7,423 bases of DNA from Candidatus Rokuibacteriota bacterium (GCA_016201575.1 JACQCN010000100.1:1-7423), one strand, 5' to 3'; shown: positions 1 through 6,862, counted from the stretch's first letter. Numbers and translations: made by a program. Notes: generated from the letters alone by a model not told the origin.

Positions 1-260
1 TCGAGGACGAAGACGGTCAGGCGCAGGGCCGCATACGCCCGCGCGACCGGGAGGACGATCGCGGCGAGGGCGGCGAGGCCGGTGGCGAGCAGGCCGGGGC
101 CCAGGCCGCCGTGCCAGGCGGAGACGATGACGGGCGCGAGCAGGATGACGAACGGCGTCGCGGTGCCGATCACCGGGTCCAGCGCGATCTTCGCGCCCAC
201 CGCGAGCCCGGTCGCCAGGATGGCGACGGCGTAACGCCACAAGGGGTCGGCTGCCTTCAC
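1..260 (-). CDS. DUF4118 membrane sensor domain protein, probable histidine kinase N-terminus (partial, runs off window)
   Basis: The first ~86 residues of a minus-strand gene are visible; its 3' end lies beyond base 1. Translation from the GTG at 260 gives a short polar start (VKAADPLWRYAVAI), then hydrophobic segments around residues 9-22 and 36-48. A 'SAWHGGLGPGLLAT' stretch at about 49-62 and a further hydrophobic segment follow. That Trp-His/Tyr-Gly-Gly-Leu-Gly-Pro-Gly signature between short TM helices is characteristic of DUF4118, the four-helix membrane module first described in the osmosensor kinase KdpD and common at the N-terminus of PAS-containing histidine kinases. The GTG start is supported by a GGAGGAA sequence 10 nt upstream on the minus strand; an in-frame TTG ten codons earlier is less likely. 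The segment after the signature seems shorter than in most relatives. Kinase identity is inferred, because no catalytic domain is inside the window. Confidence 0.72.
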   Translation of the reverse strand, partial: MKAADPLWRYAVAILATGLAVGAKIALDPVIGTATPFVILLAPVIVSAWHGGLGPGLLATGLAALAAIVLPVARAYAALRLTVFVL

Positions 261-372
261 GGCGCTCTGCTTCCTCCCCGGTCTATCCAACCGTTTTCGG
301 TCCCGGTCTGGGCCCGAACGATTTATCTTACGCAAAAGTGGTCAGAATTACAGAGCGGAACGGACACGGGGC
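261..372. promoter_or_regulatory. Divergent intergenic region, likely holds promoters for both flanking genes
   Basis: This gap separates the minus-strand DUF4118 gene from the plus-strand SDR gene. It contains the AT-richest patch of the first kilobase, about 318-350 (TTTATCTTACGCAAAAG and CAGAATTACAG). On the minus strand TAAGAT, and on the plus strand TATCTT or CAGAAT, could serve as -10 elements, but none has a convincing -35 partner at 16-18 nt. Exact promoters are unresolved. Confidence 0.35.
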
Positions 373-1089
373 ATGAGCGCGCCGGGGCGGGCCCGGGTGG
401 CGATGATCACGGGAGCGGGCCGGGGGATCGGCCGGGCCACCGCTGCCGCGTTCGCCGCCGAGGGGTATGCCGTCGTGATCGCCGAGGTCCGGCCCGGTCT
501 GGGCCGGCGGGCGGAGCGGGCGCTCCGGAAGGGCGGCGCCGTCGCGCGGTTCATCCCGACCGACGTCGCCCGCCCCGCCTCGGTGGCGCGCGCCGTGCGG
601 GCGACGCTCCGGCGGTTCGGCCGCCTCGACTGCCTCGTCAACAACGCCGGAGTGATCGAGGTCGGGCCCCTGGCGAAGTGCCCGGTCGCCCGGCTCGACC
701 GTCTGGTCGCCGTGAACCTGCGCGGTCCGCTGCTAGCGGCGCGCGCGGCGCTGCCGGCGATGCTGGCGGAGGGGACGGGGGCGATCGTCAACGTGGCGTC
801 CCAGCTCGGGAAGCGGGGCGCCGGGGGCTACGTCATCTACTGCGCGACGAAGTTCGGCGTGGTGGGGCTGACCGAGGCGCTCGCCGACGAGCTGGCGGGC
901 ACGGGCGTGCGGGTGTGGGCGGTCTGCCCGGGACTGGTGGACACGCAGATGGCGACCCATGTCGTGGGCCGGAGCGCCCGCGCGCGGGCGGGGCTGGTCC
1001 GTCCCGAGTCCGTGGCCCGGGTGATCGTGGAGCTGGCGACGGGGCGGCGAAAGGCTGCGAGCGGAGCGGCCGTAGACGTGGTTCACTAG
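373..1089 (+). CDS. Short-chain dehydrogenase/reductase (SDR), classical type
   Basis: This 238-residue protein is a normal-length classical SDR, a soluble NAD(P)(H)-dependent oxidoreductase with a Rossmann fold. The cofactor loop TGAGRGIG is at residues 13-20 and the acidic residue ending strand beta-2 is E38, which favours NAD(H) over NADP(H). DV is at 64-65 and NNAG at 90-93. The catalytic tetrad is complete: N115, S143, Y156 and K160 (YCATK). CPG at 185-187 follows as the usual post-strand motif. The substrate cannot be read from sequence; these enzymes act on sugars, steroids, 3-oxoacyl thioesters and many alcohols. The ATG at 373 places beta-1 at the usual distance from the N-terminus, but the Shine-Dalgarno is weak (ACGGGGC, very close to the ATG). 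An 84-nt gap with two hairpins separates it from nadE, so co-transcription is possible but not shown. SDR assignment is very secure and the specific activity is unknown. Confidence 0.93.
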   Translation: MSAPGRARVAMITGAGRGIGRATAAAFAAEGYAVVIAEVRPGLGRRAERALRKGGAVARFIPTDVARPASVARAVRATLRRFGRLDCLVNNAGVIEVGPLAKCPVARLDRLVAVNLRGPLLAARAALPAMLAEGTGAIVNVASQLGKRGAGGYVIYCATKFGVVGLTEALADELAGTGVRVWAVCPGLVDTQMATHVVGRSARARAGLVRPESVARVIVELATGRRKAASGAAVDVVH

Positions 1090-1106
1090 GAGCGAACCCT
1101 GTTCGA

Positions 1107-1125
1107 GCGCCGGCTCCGCCGGCGC
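1107..1125 (+). terminator. GC hairpin after the SDR gene, weak terminator candidate
   Basis: A perfect 7-bp stem, GCGCCGG (1107-1113) with CCGGCGC (1119-1125) around the loop CTCCG, begins 18 nt after the SDR stop codon. No U-rich tract follows (the next bases are AATCCGGG), so it is not a canonical intrinsic terminator. It may act as an mRNA 3'-end stabiliser or be part of a palindromic repeat with the next hairpin. Confidence 0.35.
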
Positions 1126-1140
1126 AATCCGGGGGGGAGG

Positions 1141-1170
1141 TTCGGAAGGGGGCGAAGCCCCCCCTCCGAG
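1141..1170 (+). promoter_or_regulatory. Hairpin overlapping the nadE ribosome-binding region
   Basis: GGGGGC (1148-1153) pairs with GCCCCC (1157-1162) around a GAA loop. After a small asymmetric internal loop, TCGGA (1142-1146) pairs with TCCGA (1165-1169). The outer arm takes in the first bases of the only Shine-Dalgarno-like sequence before nadE, GAGAGG at 1168-1173. The element could reduce ribosome access, or could simply be a dispersed GC-rich palindrome that landed here. The pairing is read directly from the sequence; a regulatory effect is inference. Confidence 0.4.
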
Positions 1171-1173
1171 AGG

Positions 1174-3240
1174 ATGACGGTGAGACCGGGCGAGAACTTC
1201 TTCAACCTGTACAACCACGACTTCGCGCGCGTGGCCGTGGCCACCGCCGGCGTCCAGGTCGCCGACCCCGCCTTCAACGCCGGGCAGACGATCGCGCTGA
1301 TGCGGGAGGCCGCGGCCCGCCGCGCGGTCCTCGTCCTCTTCCCGGAGCTGGGCCTCTCCGCGTACTCGTGCGAGGACCTCTTCCAGCAGCGCGCCCTGCT
1401 CGACGCCTGCCTGGATGCGCTCGGCTCCGTGCTGGAGGCGTCCCGGTCGCTTCCGCTCATCGCCGTCGTGGGGATGCCGCTCCAGGTCGGCCATCTCCTC
1501 TACAACTGCGCCGTCGTCCTCTCCCGCGGCCGGATCCTCGGGGTGGTCCCCAAGACCTACCTGCCCAACTACCGCGAGTTCTACGAGATGCGGCAGTTCA
1601 GCCCGGCCGACACCGCCACCCGCGAGGCGATCGACCTCGCCGGCCAGCGCGACGTCCCGTTCGGCAACCGGCTACTCTTCCAGGTCGAGGAGCAGCCGCT
1701 GCTGACCTTCCACGTGGAGGTGTGCGAGGACCTCTGGGTGCCGGTCCCGCCGTCGTCCTACGCGGCTCTGGCCGGCGCCACCGTGCTCCTGAATCTCTCG
1801 GCCTCCAACATCACCGTGGCCAAGGCCGACTACCGCCACCAGCTCGTGGCCAGCCAGTCGGCCCGGTGCCTGGCCGCCTACCTCTACTCCGCGGCCGGCC
1901 CCGGGGAGTCGACCACGGACCTCGCCTGGGACGGCCACGCGCTGATCTACGAGGACGGCACGCTCGTGGCCGAGTCGAAGCGCTTCAGCTACGAGCCCCA
2001 GCTGATCTGCTCGGAGATCGACCTCGAGCGGCTCTCCCAGGAGCGGATGCGCCAGACGAGCTTCGCGCAGTCGGCGCTGCGCGAGCAGGCGCAGGTGCGC
2101 GGCTTCCGCGCGATCCGCGTCTCCGCCGAGCTGCCGCGCCGGGAGCGCCTGCTGCCCGAGCGGCGCTGGGAGCGCTTCCCCTACGTGCCGTCCGATCCGA
2201 CGAAGCGCGACCAGCGCTGCGCCGAGGTCTACCAGATCCAGGTGCAGGGGCTGGTCAAGCGCCTGCAGGCGACGGGGATCCAGCGCGTGGTCATCGGCGT
2301 CTCGGGCGGGCTCGACTCGACCCACGCCCTCCTCGTGTGCGCGCAGGCGATGGACCTCCTCGGCTACCCGCGGAGCCACGTCCTCGGCTACACGATGCCG
2401 GGCTTCGCCACCAGCGCCCGCACCCTGGACCAGGCGCGGCGGCTCATGCAGGCCATCAAGTGCGAGGCCCGGGAACTCGACATCCGCGCGAGCGCCACCC
2501 AGATGCTGCGCGACATCGGTCACCCGTACGCCGAGGGGAAGCCGGTCTACGACGTCACGTTCGAGAACGTGCAGGCGGGAGAGCGCACGAGCCACCTGTT
2601 CCGCCTCGCCAACCTCCACGACGCGCTCGTGGTGGGCACGGGCGACCTCAGCGAGCTGGCCCTCGGCTGGTGCACGTACGGCGTCGGCGACCACATGTCC
2701 CACTACGCCGTCAACGCCAGCGTCCCGAAGACGCTGATCCAGCACGTGGTGCGCTGGGTGGCGCAGACCGGCCAGCTCGGCGCCGAGGCGAGCGAGACGC
2801 TGCTGCAGATCCTGGAGACGGGCATCAGCCCGGAGCTGGTGCCGGGCGACGGCGACGAGCCCGGTCAGGACACCGAGGCCGTCATCGGGCCCTACGAGCT
2901 GCAGGACTTCAACCTCTACTACACGCTCCGCTTCGGCTTCCCGCCGACCCGGGTCGCGTTCCTCGCGTACTGTGCCTGGCACGACCGGGAGCGCGGCACC
3001 TGGCCCGACATCCCGCCCGACCGGCGGTACCAGTACGACGTCGGCCAGATCAAGGCGCACCTGCACACGTTCCTCCACCGGTTCTTCAAGCTGAGCCAGT
3101 TCAAGCGGAGCTGCATCCCCAACGCCCCCAAGGTGGGCTCTGGCGGCTCGCTCTCGCCGCGCGGCGACTACCGGGCGCCGAGCGACAGCGAGGCCACGGC
3201 CTGGCTCGCCCAGCTCGAGCGCGTTCCCGACCGCGAGTAG
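1174..3240 (+). CDS. nadE: Glutamine-dependent NAD+ synthetase (two-domain)
   Basis: This enzyme carries out the last step of NAD+ biosynthesis, amidating nicotinic acid adenine dinucleotide with ATP and glutamine-derived ammonia in the cytoplasm. At 688 residues it is the long form with its own glutaminase, close in length and layout to the Mycobacterium tuberculosis enzyme (679 aa). Residues ~15-290 form a nitrilase-fold glutaminase with the triad E58 (FPELG), K127 ([13 protein letters not shown]) and C184 (EVCEDLW). Residues ~345-670 form the ATP-pyrophosphatase synthetase domain. It has the P-loop SGGLDST at 377-383, [10 protein letters not shown] at 464-473, [12 protein letters not shown] at 488-499 and a conserved C-terminal SQFKRS...SPRGD (641-665). 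All landmarks are present and in frame, so the gene looks intact. The start is debatable: the ATG at 1174 directly abuts GAGAGG, whereas the GTG at 1180 (codon 3) lies 6 nt after it, a better spacing. Confidence 0.97.
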   Translation: MTVRPGENFFNLYNHDFARVAVATAGVQVADPAFNAGQTIALMREAAARRAVLVLFPELGLSAYSCEDLFQQRALLDACLDALGSVLEASRSLPLIAVVGMPLQVGHLLYNCAVVLSRGRILGVVPKTYLPNYREFYEMRQFSPADTATREAIDLAGQRDVPFGNRLLFQVEEQPLLTFHVEVCEDLWVPVPPSSYAALAGATVLLNLSASNITVAKADYRHQLVASQSARCLAAYLYSAAGPGESTTDLAWDGHALIYEDGTLVAESKRFSYEPQLICSEIDLERLSQERMRQTSFAQSALREQAQVRGFRAIRVSAELPRRERLLPERRWERFPYVPSDPTKRDQRCAEVYQIQVQGLVKRLQATGIQRVVIGVSGGLDSTHALLVCAQAMDLLGYPRSHVLGYTMPGFATSARTLDQARRLMQAIKCEARELDIRASATQMLRDIGHPYAEGKPVYDVTFENVQAGERTSHLFRLANLHDALVVGTGDLSELALGWCTYGVGDHMSHYAVNASVPKTLIQHVVRWVAQTGQLGAEASETLLQILETGISPELVPGDGDEPGQDTEAVIGPYELQDFNLYYTLRFGFPPTRVAFLAYCAWHDRERGTWPDIPPDRRYQYDVGQIKAHLHTFLHRFFKLSQFKRSCIPNAPKVGSGGSLSPRGDYRAPSDSEATAWLAQLERVPDRE

Positions 3241-3288
3241 CAGCGCCGTCGCGGCTGCTATGTGGCGGGCCGAGTGGGGGAGCGAATC

Positions 3289-3306
3289 CCGCCGGGTAAC
3301 CGGCGG
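3289..3306 (+). terminator. GC hairpin after nadE, terminator candidate without U-tract
   Basis: A perfect 7-bp all-GC stem, CCGCCGG (3289-3295) with CCGGCGG (3300-3306), closes a GTAA tetraloop 48 nt after the nadE stop. No run of U follows, so Rho-independent termination is doubtful. A competing pairing exists between GGCGGG (3264-3269) and CCCGCC (3288-3293). Confidence 0.35.
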
Positions 3307-3322
3307 ACGGTGGCCGGCCCCG

Positions 3323-3331
3323 TGGTAAACT
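3323..3331 (+). promoter_or_regulatory. Extended -10 promoter for the response regulator gene
   Basis: TGGTAAACT has the TG-N-TAnnnT layout of an extended -10 element. No good -35 hexamer lies at the usual distance, which extended -10 promoters tolerate. The predicted start, about 7 nt downstream, falls at roughly 3338-3340, only 2-4 nt before the ATG at 3342. The transcript would therefore be leaderless or nearly so, consistent with the lack of a Shine-Dalgarno sequence there. The same motif form (TGGTATACT) occurs before the RRM gene. Confidence 0.45.
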
Positions 3332-3341
3332 GCCCGCCCAC

Positions 3342-3992
3342 ATGCAGCGCTCCTCGATCAGAGTGCTCGTCGTCGACGACTCGGCGGTCGTCCGGGTCGG
3401 GATGAAGGCGATGCTGAGGGCTCCGGGCATCCGCGTGATCGGCGAGGCGACGACCACCCAAGGCGCGTCGCGGCTCCTGGAGGCCCGCCGTCCCGATGTG
3501 GTTCTGGTGGACGCGGCGCTCGGGGAGGCCGATGGCCTTGCCTTTCTCCGCGGGGTGAAGGAGCGGTGGCCGACGACCTCAGTCATCATGCTGGCGAAGA
3601 CCGGGGGCTCGCCCCACGTATCGCGCGCGATCGCCCTCGGCTGCTCCGGCTACCTCGATCTGACGATGGAACGCCAGGATATTCTCCGCGCCGTTCGCGC
3701 CGTCGCGCGCGGGGAATGCACCGTGGCTCCCAAGCTGCTGCGGCAAGCTCTGAAGGGGCTCGGCCGCGAGCCCGCCGAGCGCGCGCAGGAGCCCCCTCGG
3801 CCTCTGAGCGCGATCGAGCGTGAGGTGCTCGGGCTGATCGCCGAGGGCCTGACCAATCGCCAGATCGCCGAGCGCCTGGGCTACCGGATCGGGACGGTCA
3901 AGGACTACGTGCAGCGGGTGATCCAGAAGCTGGAGGTCTCGGACCGGACGCAGGCGGCGGTGAAGGCGATGCGCCTCGGCCTCGTCGATTGA
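3342..3992 (+). CDS. NarL/LuxR-family response regulator with atypical receiver
   Basis: This 216-residue cytoplasmic transcription factor has an N-terminal receiver (~6-120) and a C-terminal LuxR-type helix-turn-helix (~150-213). The receiver keeps the acidic pair D12-D13 and the phosphoacceptor D57 (LVDAALGEADG). Where relatives have a switch Thr/Ser after the fourth strand it has A85 (VIMLAK), and where they have the invariant Lys (GYLLK) it has L107 (GYLDL). The output domain is standard: PLSAIEREVLGLIAEGLTNR, then QIAERLG, a TVKDYV recognition helix and KLEVSDRTQAA. Phosphate may thus be bound, but signal transmission is probably altered or phosphorylation-independent (inference). The gene starts near its own extended -10 motif and has no clear ribosome binding site, suggesting a leaderless message. 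It precedes a sensor kinase by 167 nt in the same orientation, making that kinase the natural former partner. Target genes are unknown. Confidence 0.93.
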   Translation: MQRSSIRVLVVDDSAVVRVGMKAMLRAPGIRVIGEATTTQGASRLLEARRPDVVLVDAALGEADGLAFLRGVKERWPTTSVIMLAKTGGSPHVSRAIALGCSGYLDLTMERQDILRAVRAVARGECTVAPKLLRQALKGLGREPAERAQEPPRPLSAIEREVLGLIAEGLTNRQIAERLGYRIGTVKDYVQRVIQKLEVSDRTQAAVKAMRLGLVD

Positions 3993-4159
3993 GACCGGCG
4001 TCCGGGCGGCGGCGCCGGATGGCGATGAATTTTCCCGCCTGATGGGGGTTGACCGGCAGCGGCCCTGAGGGCTAGCAACAAACCACCTCGAATGCGTGTT
4101 GCGATCGGTCGTGATGTCTCACCGCGGGGCGCAGGGATCCGGCCTCGGAGCCCGGGACC
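3993..4159 (+). promoter_or_regulatory. Intergenic region with weak promoter candidate for the sensor kinase
   Basis: TTGACC at 4049-4054 matches five of six bases of the sigma-70 -35 consensus. TAGCAA (4073-4078), 18 nt downstream, is a poor -10. A GC-rich inverted repeat, CCGGCG (3994-3999) with CGCCGG further on near 4012-4017, follows the response-regulator stop. It could limit read-through but lacks a U-tract. Short frames starting at 4096 and 4114 are out of frame with the kinase and look like background. Confidence 0.3.
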
Positions 4160-5587
4160 GTGAGATCGGGCCGCCCGAGCCGCGGCGGCATCCCTCAGGT
4201 GCTGGGCCGGGTCGGCCGGCTCCTCGCATCCTCGACAGATCCGGTGGCGGTCGGGCGGGAGGTTGCGCAGGGCCTTTGCGCCCTCCTTCGCGCCCACCAC
4301 GTCGCCGTCTTCCGGCTCGACCGCGAGTCGGGCGATCTGGCGCTGGCGGCGGTCTCCGGAGAGGCCGCGGCGGTTCATCCCCCCGGCCAGATATTCCCCA
4401 AAGGCACGACCCTGGCTGCGGTCGCCGTGCGCGAGGGTCGCGCCGTCGTCAGCTCCGATGTCCTGACCGATCCTCGGGTCGTCTGGCCTCCGGATCTGCG
4501 GGCGAGGGTCGAGGCGGCGCCGTTCCGCGCGCTGCTGGCCGTGCCGATACTCGTCGGAGACGACCCCGTTGGAGCCGTCGGCGTCGCCGACCGCGCGGGC
4601 CGCGTCTTCGGCGAGCAGGACGTCCACATCGTCCAGGCGTTCGCCGATCTCGCCGCGGTGGCGCTGGAGCGGAAGCGTATCGAGAACGACCTCCGGAGAA
4701 CCACCTCGCGGCTGGCGGGCATCCTCAAGATGGCCCCCGACGCGATCATCGCCGTGGACGAGGACCAGCGCATCGTCGTGTTCAGCGAGGGGGCCGAGCT
4801 GGTCTTCGGTTACGCGGCCGCCGAGGTGGTGGGGCAGCCCGTCGACATCCTGCTCCCGTCGCGCTTTGTCGAGGCGCATCGCGGGCACATCCGGGGCTTC
4901 GCGGCGGAGTCCCAGGCGTCGCGGAGAATGAACGAGCGGGCCGAGATCGTCGGCCGGCGGCGGGACGGCACCGAGTTCCCGGCCGAGGCCTCGATCTCGA
5001 AGTCGACCCAGGATGGCGCCACCATCTTCAGCGTCGTCCTCCGGGACATCAGCGAGCGGAAGCGGGCGGAGCAGTCCCTCCGCGACAGCGAAGCCCGGTA
5101 CCGCAGCCTCGTCGAGGGCACGATCCAGGGCGTTTGGATTCACAGGGACTTCGTCATCCAGTTCGCGAACAGGGCGGCGGCGCACCTCTTCGGCTACGGG
5201 GACCCGGCGGCCGTGGTCGGCACGGACCTGATGGGCTTCGTCGCCCCACATGAGCGCTCCCGGCTGGAGGGTTACAAGCGGGCGCGTGAGCGCGGTGAGC
5301 CCGCTCCGGCCCGCTACGAGTTCGAGGCGATACGCGCGGACGGCGAGCCCATCTGGATCGAGAACGTCGCGACGGCGGTGACCTGGGAGGGCGCGCCCGC
5401 GATCCTGGCGACGCTGCTCGACGTGACCGAGGTCAAGCGCCTCGAGGACCAGCTGCGGCAGGCCCAGAAGATGGAGGCGGTCGGCCGCCTGGCGGGCGGG
5501 GTTGCCCACGACTTCAACAACTTGCTCATGGTCATCAATGGCCGGGGCCGGATGCTGGTCGACCACCTCGGCCCTGCTGGCTCCTGA
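4160..5587 (+). CDS. Truncated sensor histidine kinase, N-terminal part: GAF-PAS-PAS-partial HisKA
   Basis: This 475-residue frame holds the sensory half of what was a hybrid histidine kinase. It has no membrane segment, so it is a cytoplasmic sensor. Residues ~20-170 are a GAF domain ([15 protein letters not shown] to [13 protein letters not shown]). Residues ~184-300 are a first PAS with its [13 protein letters not shown]-cap, and ~310-425 a second PAS ending LLDVTEVKR. Then [26 protein letters not shown] starts the HisKA dimerisation helix, with phospho-acceptor H450. About 20 residues later the frame stops at TGA (5585-5587). The second half of HisKA is missing, and the ATPase remnant continues immediately in the +1-type frame. 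The start is the GTG at 4160: GGAG lies 9 nt upstream and the frame is closed by a stop at 4112-4114. Without an ATPase domain it cannot autophosphorylate; it could at most bind a ligand or dimerise. Confidence 0.85.
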   Translation: MRSGRPSRGGIPQVLGRVGRLLASSTDPVAVGREVAQGLCALLRAHHVAVFRLDRESGDLALAAVSGEAAAVHPPGQIFPKGTTLAAVAVREGRAVVSSDVLTDPRVVWPPDLRARVEAAPFRALLAVPILVGDDPVGAVGVADRAGRVFGEQDVHIVQAFADLAAVALERKRIENDLRRTTSRLAGILKMAPDAIIAVDEDQRIVVFSEGAELVFGYAAAEVVGQPVDILLPSRFVEAHRGHIRGFAAESQASRRMNERAEIVGRRRDGTEFPAEASISKSTQDGATIFSVVLRDISERKRAEQSLRDSEARYRSLVEGTIQGVWIHRDFVIQFANRAAAHLFGYGDPAAVVGTDLMGFVAPHERSRLEGYKRARERGEPAPARYEFEAIRADGEPIWIENVATAVTWEGAPAILATLLDVTEVKRLEDQLRQAQKMEAVGRLAGGVAHDFNNLLMVINGRGRMLVDHLGPAGS

Positions 5588-6288
5588 TCGAGACCCGGAA
5601 CGCCGAGCTGGACGAGGCGTACGCTGCCGGCCACGCCGGCGTTCAGCCCGGCCCCTACGTGACGCTCGCCGTGACTGACACCGGCCAGGGCATGGACGCT
5701 CGGACTCGGTCCCGAATCTTCGAGCCGTTCTTCACTACCAAGGAGCGCGGTACGGGCACGGGGCTCGGGCTCGCCACGGTCTACGGCATCATCCAGCAAA
5801 GCGGCGGCACCATCGGCGTCTACAGCGAGCCCGGACACGGCTCTACGTTCAAGATCTTCCTTCCCCGGGTGGCCGAGGCTGCGAAGAGCATTGCGCCCCG
5901 GGTGGCGACCGCGCTCCCGCAGGGCTCGGAGACCGTCCTCCTCGTGGAGGACGACGAAGAGGTGCGCGACCTTGTCCGGGAGATGCTCGTGGCGCTCGGC
6001 TACTCGGTGCTGGAGGCCGCTCGCCCGGTCGAGGCGATGCGGCTGGCCGAGGAGCATCCTGGGCCCATCCACGTCATGATCACCGACGTCGTGATGCCGC
6101 AGATGAGTGGCCGCCGGCTCGCCGAGCATCTGGCGCCGCGCCGCCCCGAGATGAAGGCGCTCTACATGTCGGGCTACACCGAGAACGCCATCGCCCGTCA
6201 CGACGTCCTCGAGCCGGGGACGGTCCTGCTGGAGAAGCCCTTCGCGCCCGAGGACCTTGCCCGGAAGATGCGCGAGGTCATCGGGTAG
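5584..6288 (+). pseudogene. C-terminal remnant of the hybrid histidine kinase: half HATPase_c plus receiver
   Basis: From CTG at 5584, in a different frame from the upstream kinase half, the translation [13 protein letters not shown]...VTDTGQGMD resumes in the middle of the HATPase_c domain. The G1 box (DTGQGM), F box ([10 protein letters not shown]) and G2 box (GTGTGLGL) are present up to about 5870. The N box, which binds Mg-ATP, is absent. A complete receiver follows at ~5935-6288: acidic pair in LLVEDDEE, phospho-acceptor Asp in ITDVVMP (codon 6085-6087), switch Ser in YMSGYT and invariant Lys in LEKPF. The only start-like codon near the front is a GTG at 5659, an internal Val of the ATPase domain with no ribosome binding site. 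I read this as the second half of the gene beginning at 4160, separated by an internal deletion. The receiver looks intact and unlike the degenerate one at 3342-3992. Confidence 0.85.
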
Positions 6289-6311
6289 CCCCTTCCGTCG
6301 CGGATTTTCTC

Positions 6312-6320
6312 TGGTATACT
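6312..6320 (+). promoter_or_regulatory. Extended -10 promoter of the RRM gene
   Basis: TGGTATACT contains a near-consensus -10 (TATACT, 6315-6320) preceded by TG one base away. Only a weak -35 (TTCCGT, 6293-6298) precedes it. The predicted start is near 6327, giving a leader of about 130 nt before the ATG at 6460. The promoter lies just 23 nt after the stop of the kinase remnant, so the RRM gene is a separate unit. Confidence 0.6.
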
Positions 6321-6326
6321 GAGTCG

Positions 6327-6459
6327 TGTCCGCTGGTAGTGGCGCCGTCGTGGCGCGTGAATCCGGCCTCGCCTCCGTAGGGTTCTTCCGCAGCTCTCGG
6401 GCGTGAATCGTAGTGCGGAAGACTGATACACCTCGCATCGCGAGGTGAAGGAGGCGCCC
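6327..6459 (+). promoter_or_regulatory. Structured 5' leader of the RRM gene
   Basis: Three hairpins are visible. GCGCC (6342-6346) pairs with GGCGC (6352-6356), closed further by a G-U pair. TCTTCCGCA (6384-6392) pairs with TGCGGAAGA (6414-6422), a 9-bp stem with a 21-nt loop. CACCTCGC (6429-6436) pairs with GCGAGGTG (6440-6447), an 8-bp stem with an ATC loop ending exactly where the Shine-Dalgarno AAGGAGG (6448-6454) begins. In addition CGCCTCC (6370-6376) is fully complementary to GGAGGCG (6450-6456), which includes the Shine-Dalgarno. The leader could therefore switch between an open and a blocked ribosome site. Cold-shock-type RNA-binding protein genes in other bacteria often have long regulatory leaders; that this one responds to temperature is inference. 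I see no open reading frame in the leader with its own ribosome site. Confidence 0.5.
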
Positions 6460-6792
6460 ATGGCGTCCAAGCTGTACGTTGGTGGTCTCTCTTATTCCAC
6501 AACCTCCGAGAGCCTTCGGAGCCACTTTGCCCAGTGCGGCACGGTGGAGTCCGCGCAGGTGGTGACCGACCGGGTGACCAGTCAGTCCCGCGGCTTCGGG
6601 TTCGTCGAGATGGCGACCGAGGCTGACGCGAAGGCGGCGATCGGCAAGCTCGACGGCCAGCCGTTCGAGGGTCGCCGGCTCAAGGTGGACATCGCAACCT
6701 CGCAGGGCGCGAAGTCCGGCGGGGCGGGTGGCGGGGGCGGCTCCCGGCACGGGGGCGGCTTCGGCTCGAGGGTCCGCACGGCTCGCTGGTAA
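6460..6792 (+). CDS. RRM-domain RNA-binding protein with glycine-rich tail
   Basis: This 110-residue protein is one RNA recognition motif followed by a short Gly-rich tail, the layout of bacterial/cyanobacterial Rbp proteins that resemble plant glycine-rich RNA-binding proteins. RNP2 is LYVGGL (5-10) and RNP1 is RGFGFVEM (44-51); the last position, normally Phe/Tyr, is Met. The RNA-stacking aromatics Y6, F46 and F48 are all present. The RRM fold ends near residue 82 (LKVDIATS), then a Gly/Ser/Arg/His tail (~87-105) may add nonspecific RNA affinity. The start is the ATG at 6460, preceded by a perfect AAGGAGG at a 5-nt spacing. An in-frame GTG at 6445 lies inside the leader hairpin and is not the start. 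Likely role: RNA chaperone or post-transcriptional regulator, often cold- or stress-induced in known members. It has its own promoter and a strong terminator, so it is monocistronic. The family is certain; its RNA targets are unknown. Confidence 0.95.
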   Translation: MASKLYVGGLSYSTTSESLRSHFAQCGTVESAQVVTDRVTSQSRGFGFVEMATEADAKAAIGKLDGQPFEGRRLKVDIATSQGAKSGGAGGGGGSRHGGGFGSRVRTARW

Positions 6793-6815
6793 GCGGCGAG
6801 CCGGGTCGGCAGGAG

Positions 6816-6849
6816 CGGCGCCGGGGGCAACCCCGGCGCCGTTCTGTTT
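6816..6849 (+). terminator. Rho-independent terminator of the RRM gene
   Basis: CGGCGCCGGGG (6816-6826) pairs perfectly with CCCCGGCGCCG (6831-6841) across a GCAA tetraloop of the stable GNRA type. It is followed directly by the U-rich TTCTGTTT (6842-6849). It sits 24 nt after the RRM stop and 14 nt before the end of the convergent minus-strand gene. No U-tract exists on the other side, so it works for the plus strand. Confidence 0.9.
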
Positions 6850-6862
6850 CACGGCCCTGCGC

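Noticed and set aside
373..3240. SDR-nadE as a dedicated NAD-metabolism operon or a new system
   Set aside because: The genes are separated by 84 nt containing two hairpins, and the SDR shows no feature linking it to NAD synthesis beyond cofactor use.
111..3299. A 1062-codon open frame on the plus strand spanning the SDR and nadE genes
   Set aside because: It is the off-frame reading of two genes with complete conserved motifs in another frame. Its product is Arg/Gly/Pro/Ala-rich with no domain-like pattern, as expected for GC-rich shadow frames.
3905..5566. A 553-codon minus-strand open frame opposite the sensor kinase
   Set aside because: The GAF, PAS and HisKA motifs read on the plus strand. 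The minus product is low-complexity Arg/Asp/His-rich and typical of antisense to GC-rich coding DNA.
5659..6288. An independent small gene coding for a receiver protein starting at GTG 5659
   Set aside because: The GTG is an internal Val of the ATPase domain, with no ribosome binding site, and homology extends upstream to about 5584. It is the tail of the broken kinase.
6445..6459. GTG at 6445 as the RRM start, adding five residues
   Set aside because: It lies inside the leader hairpin and before the perfect AAGGAGG site, which is correctly spaced only for the ATG at 6460.
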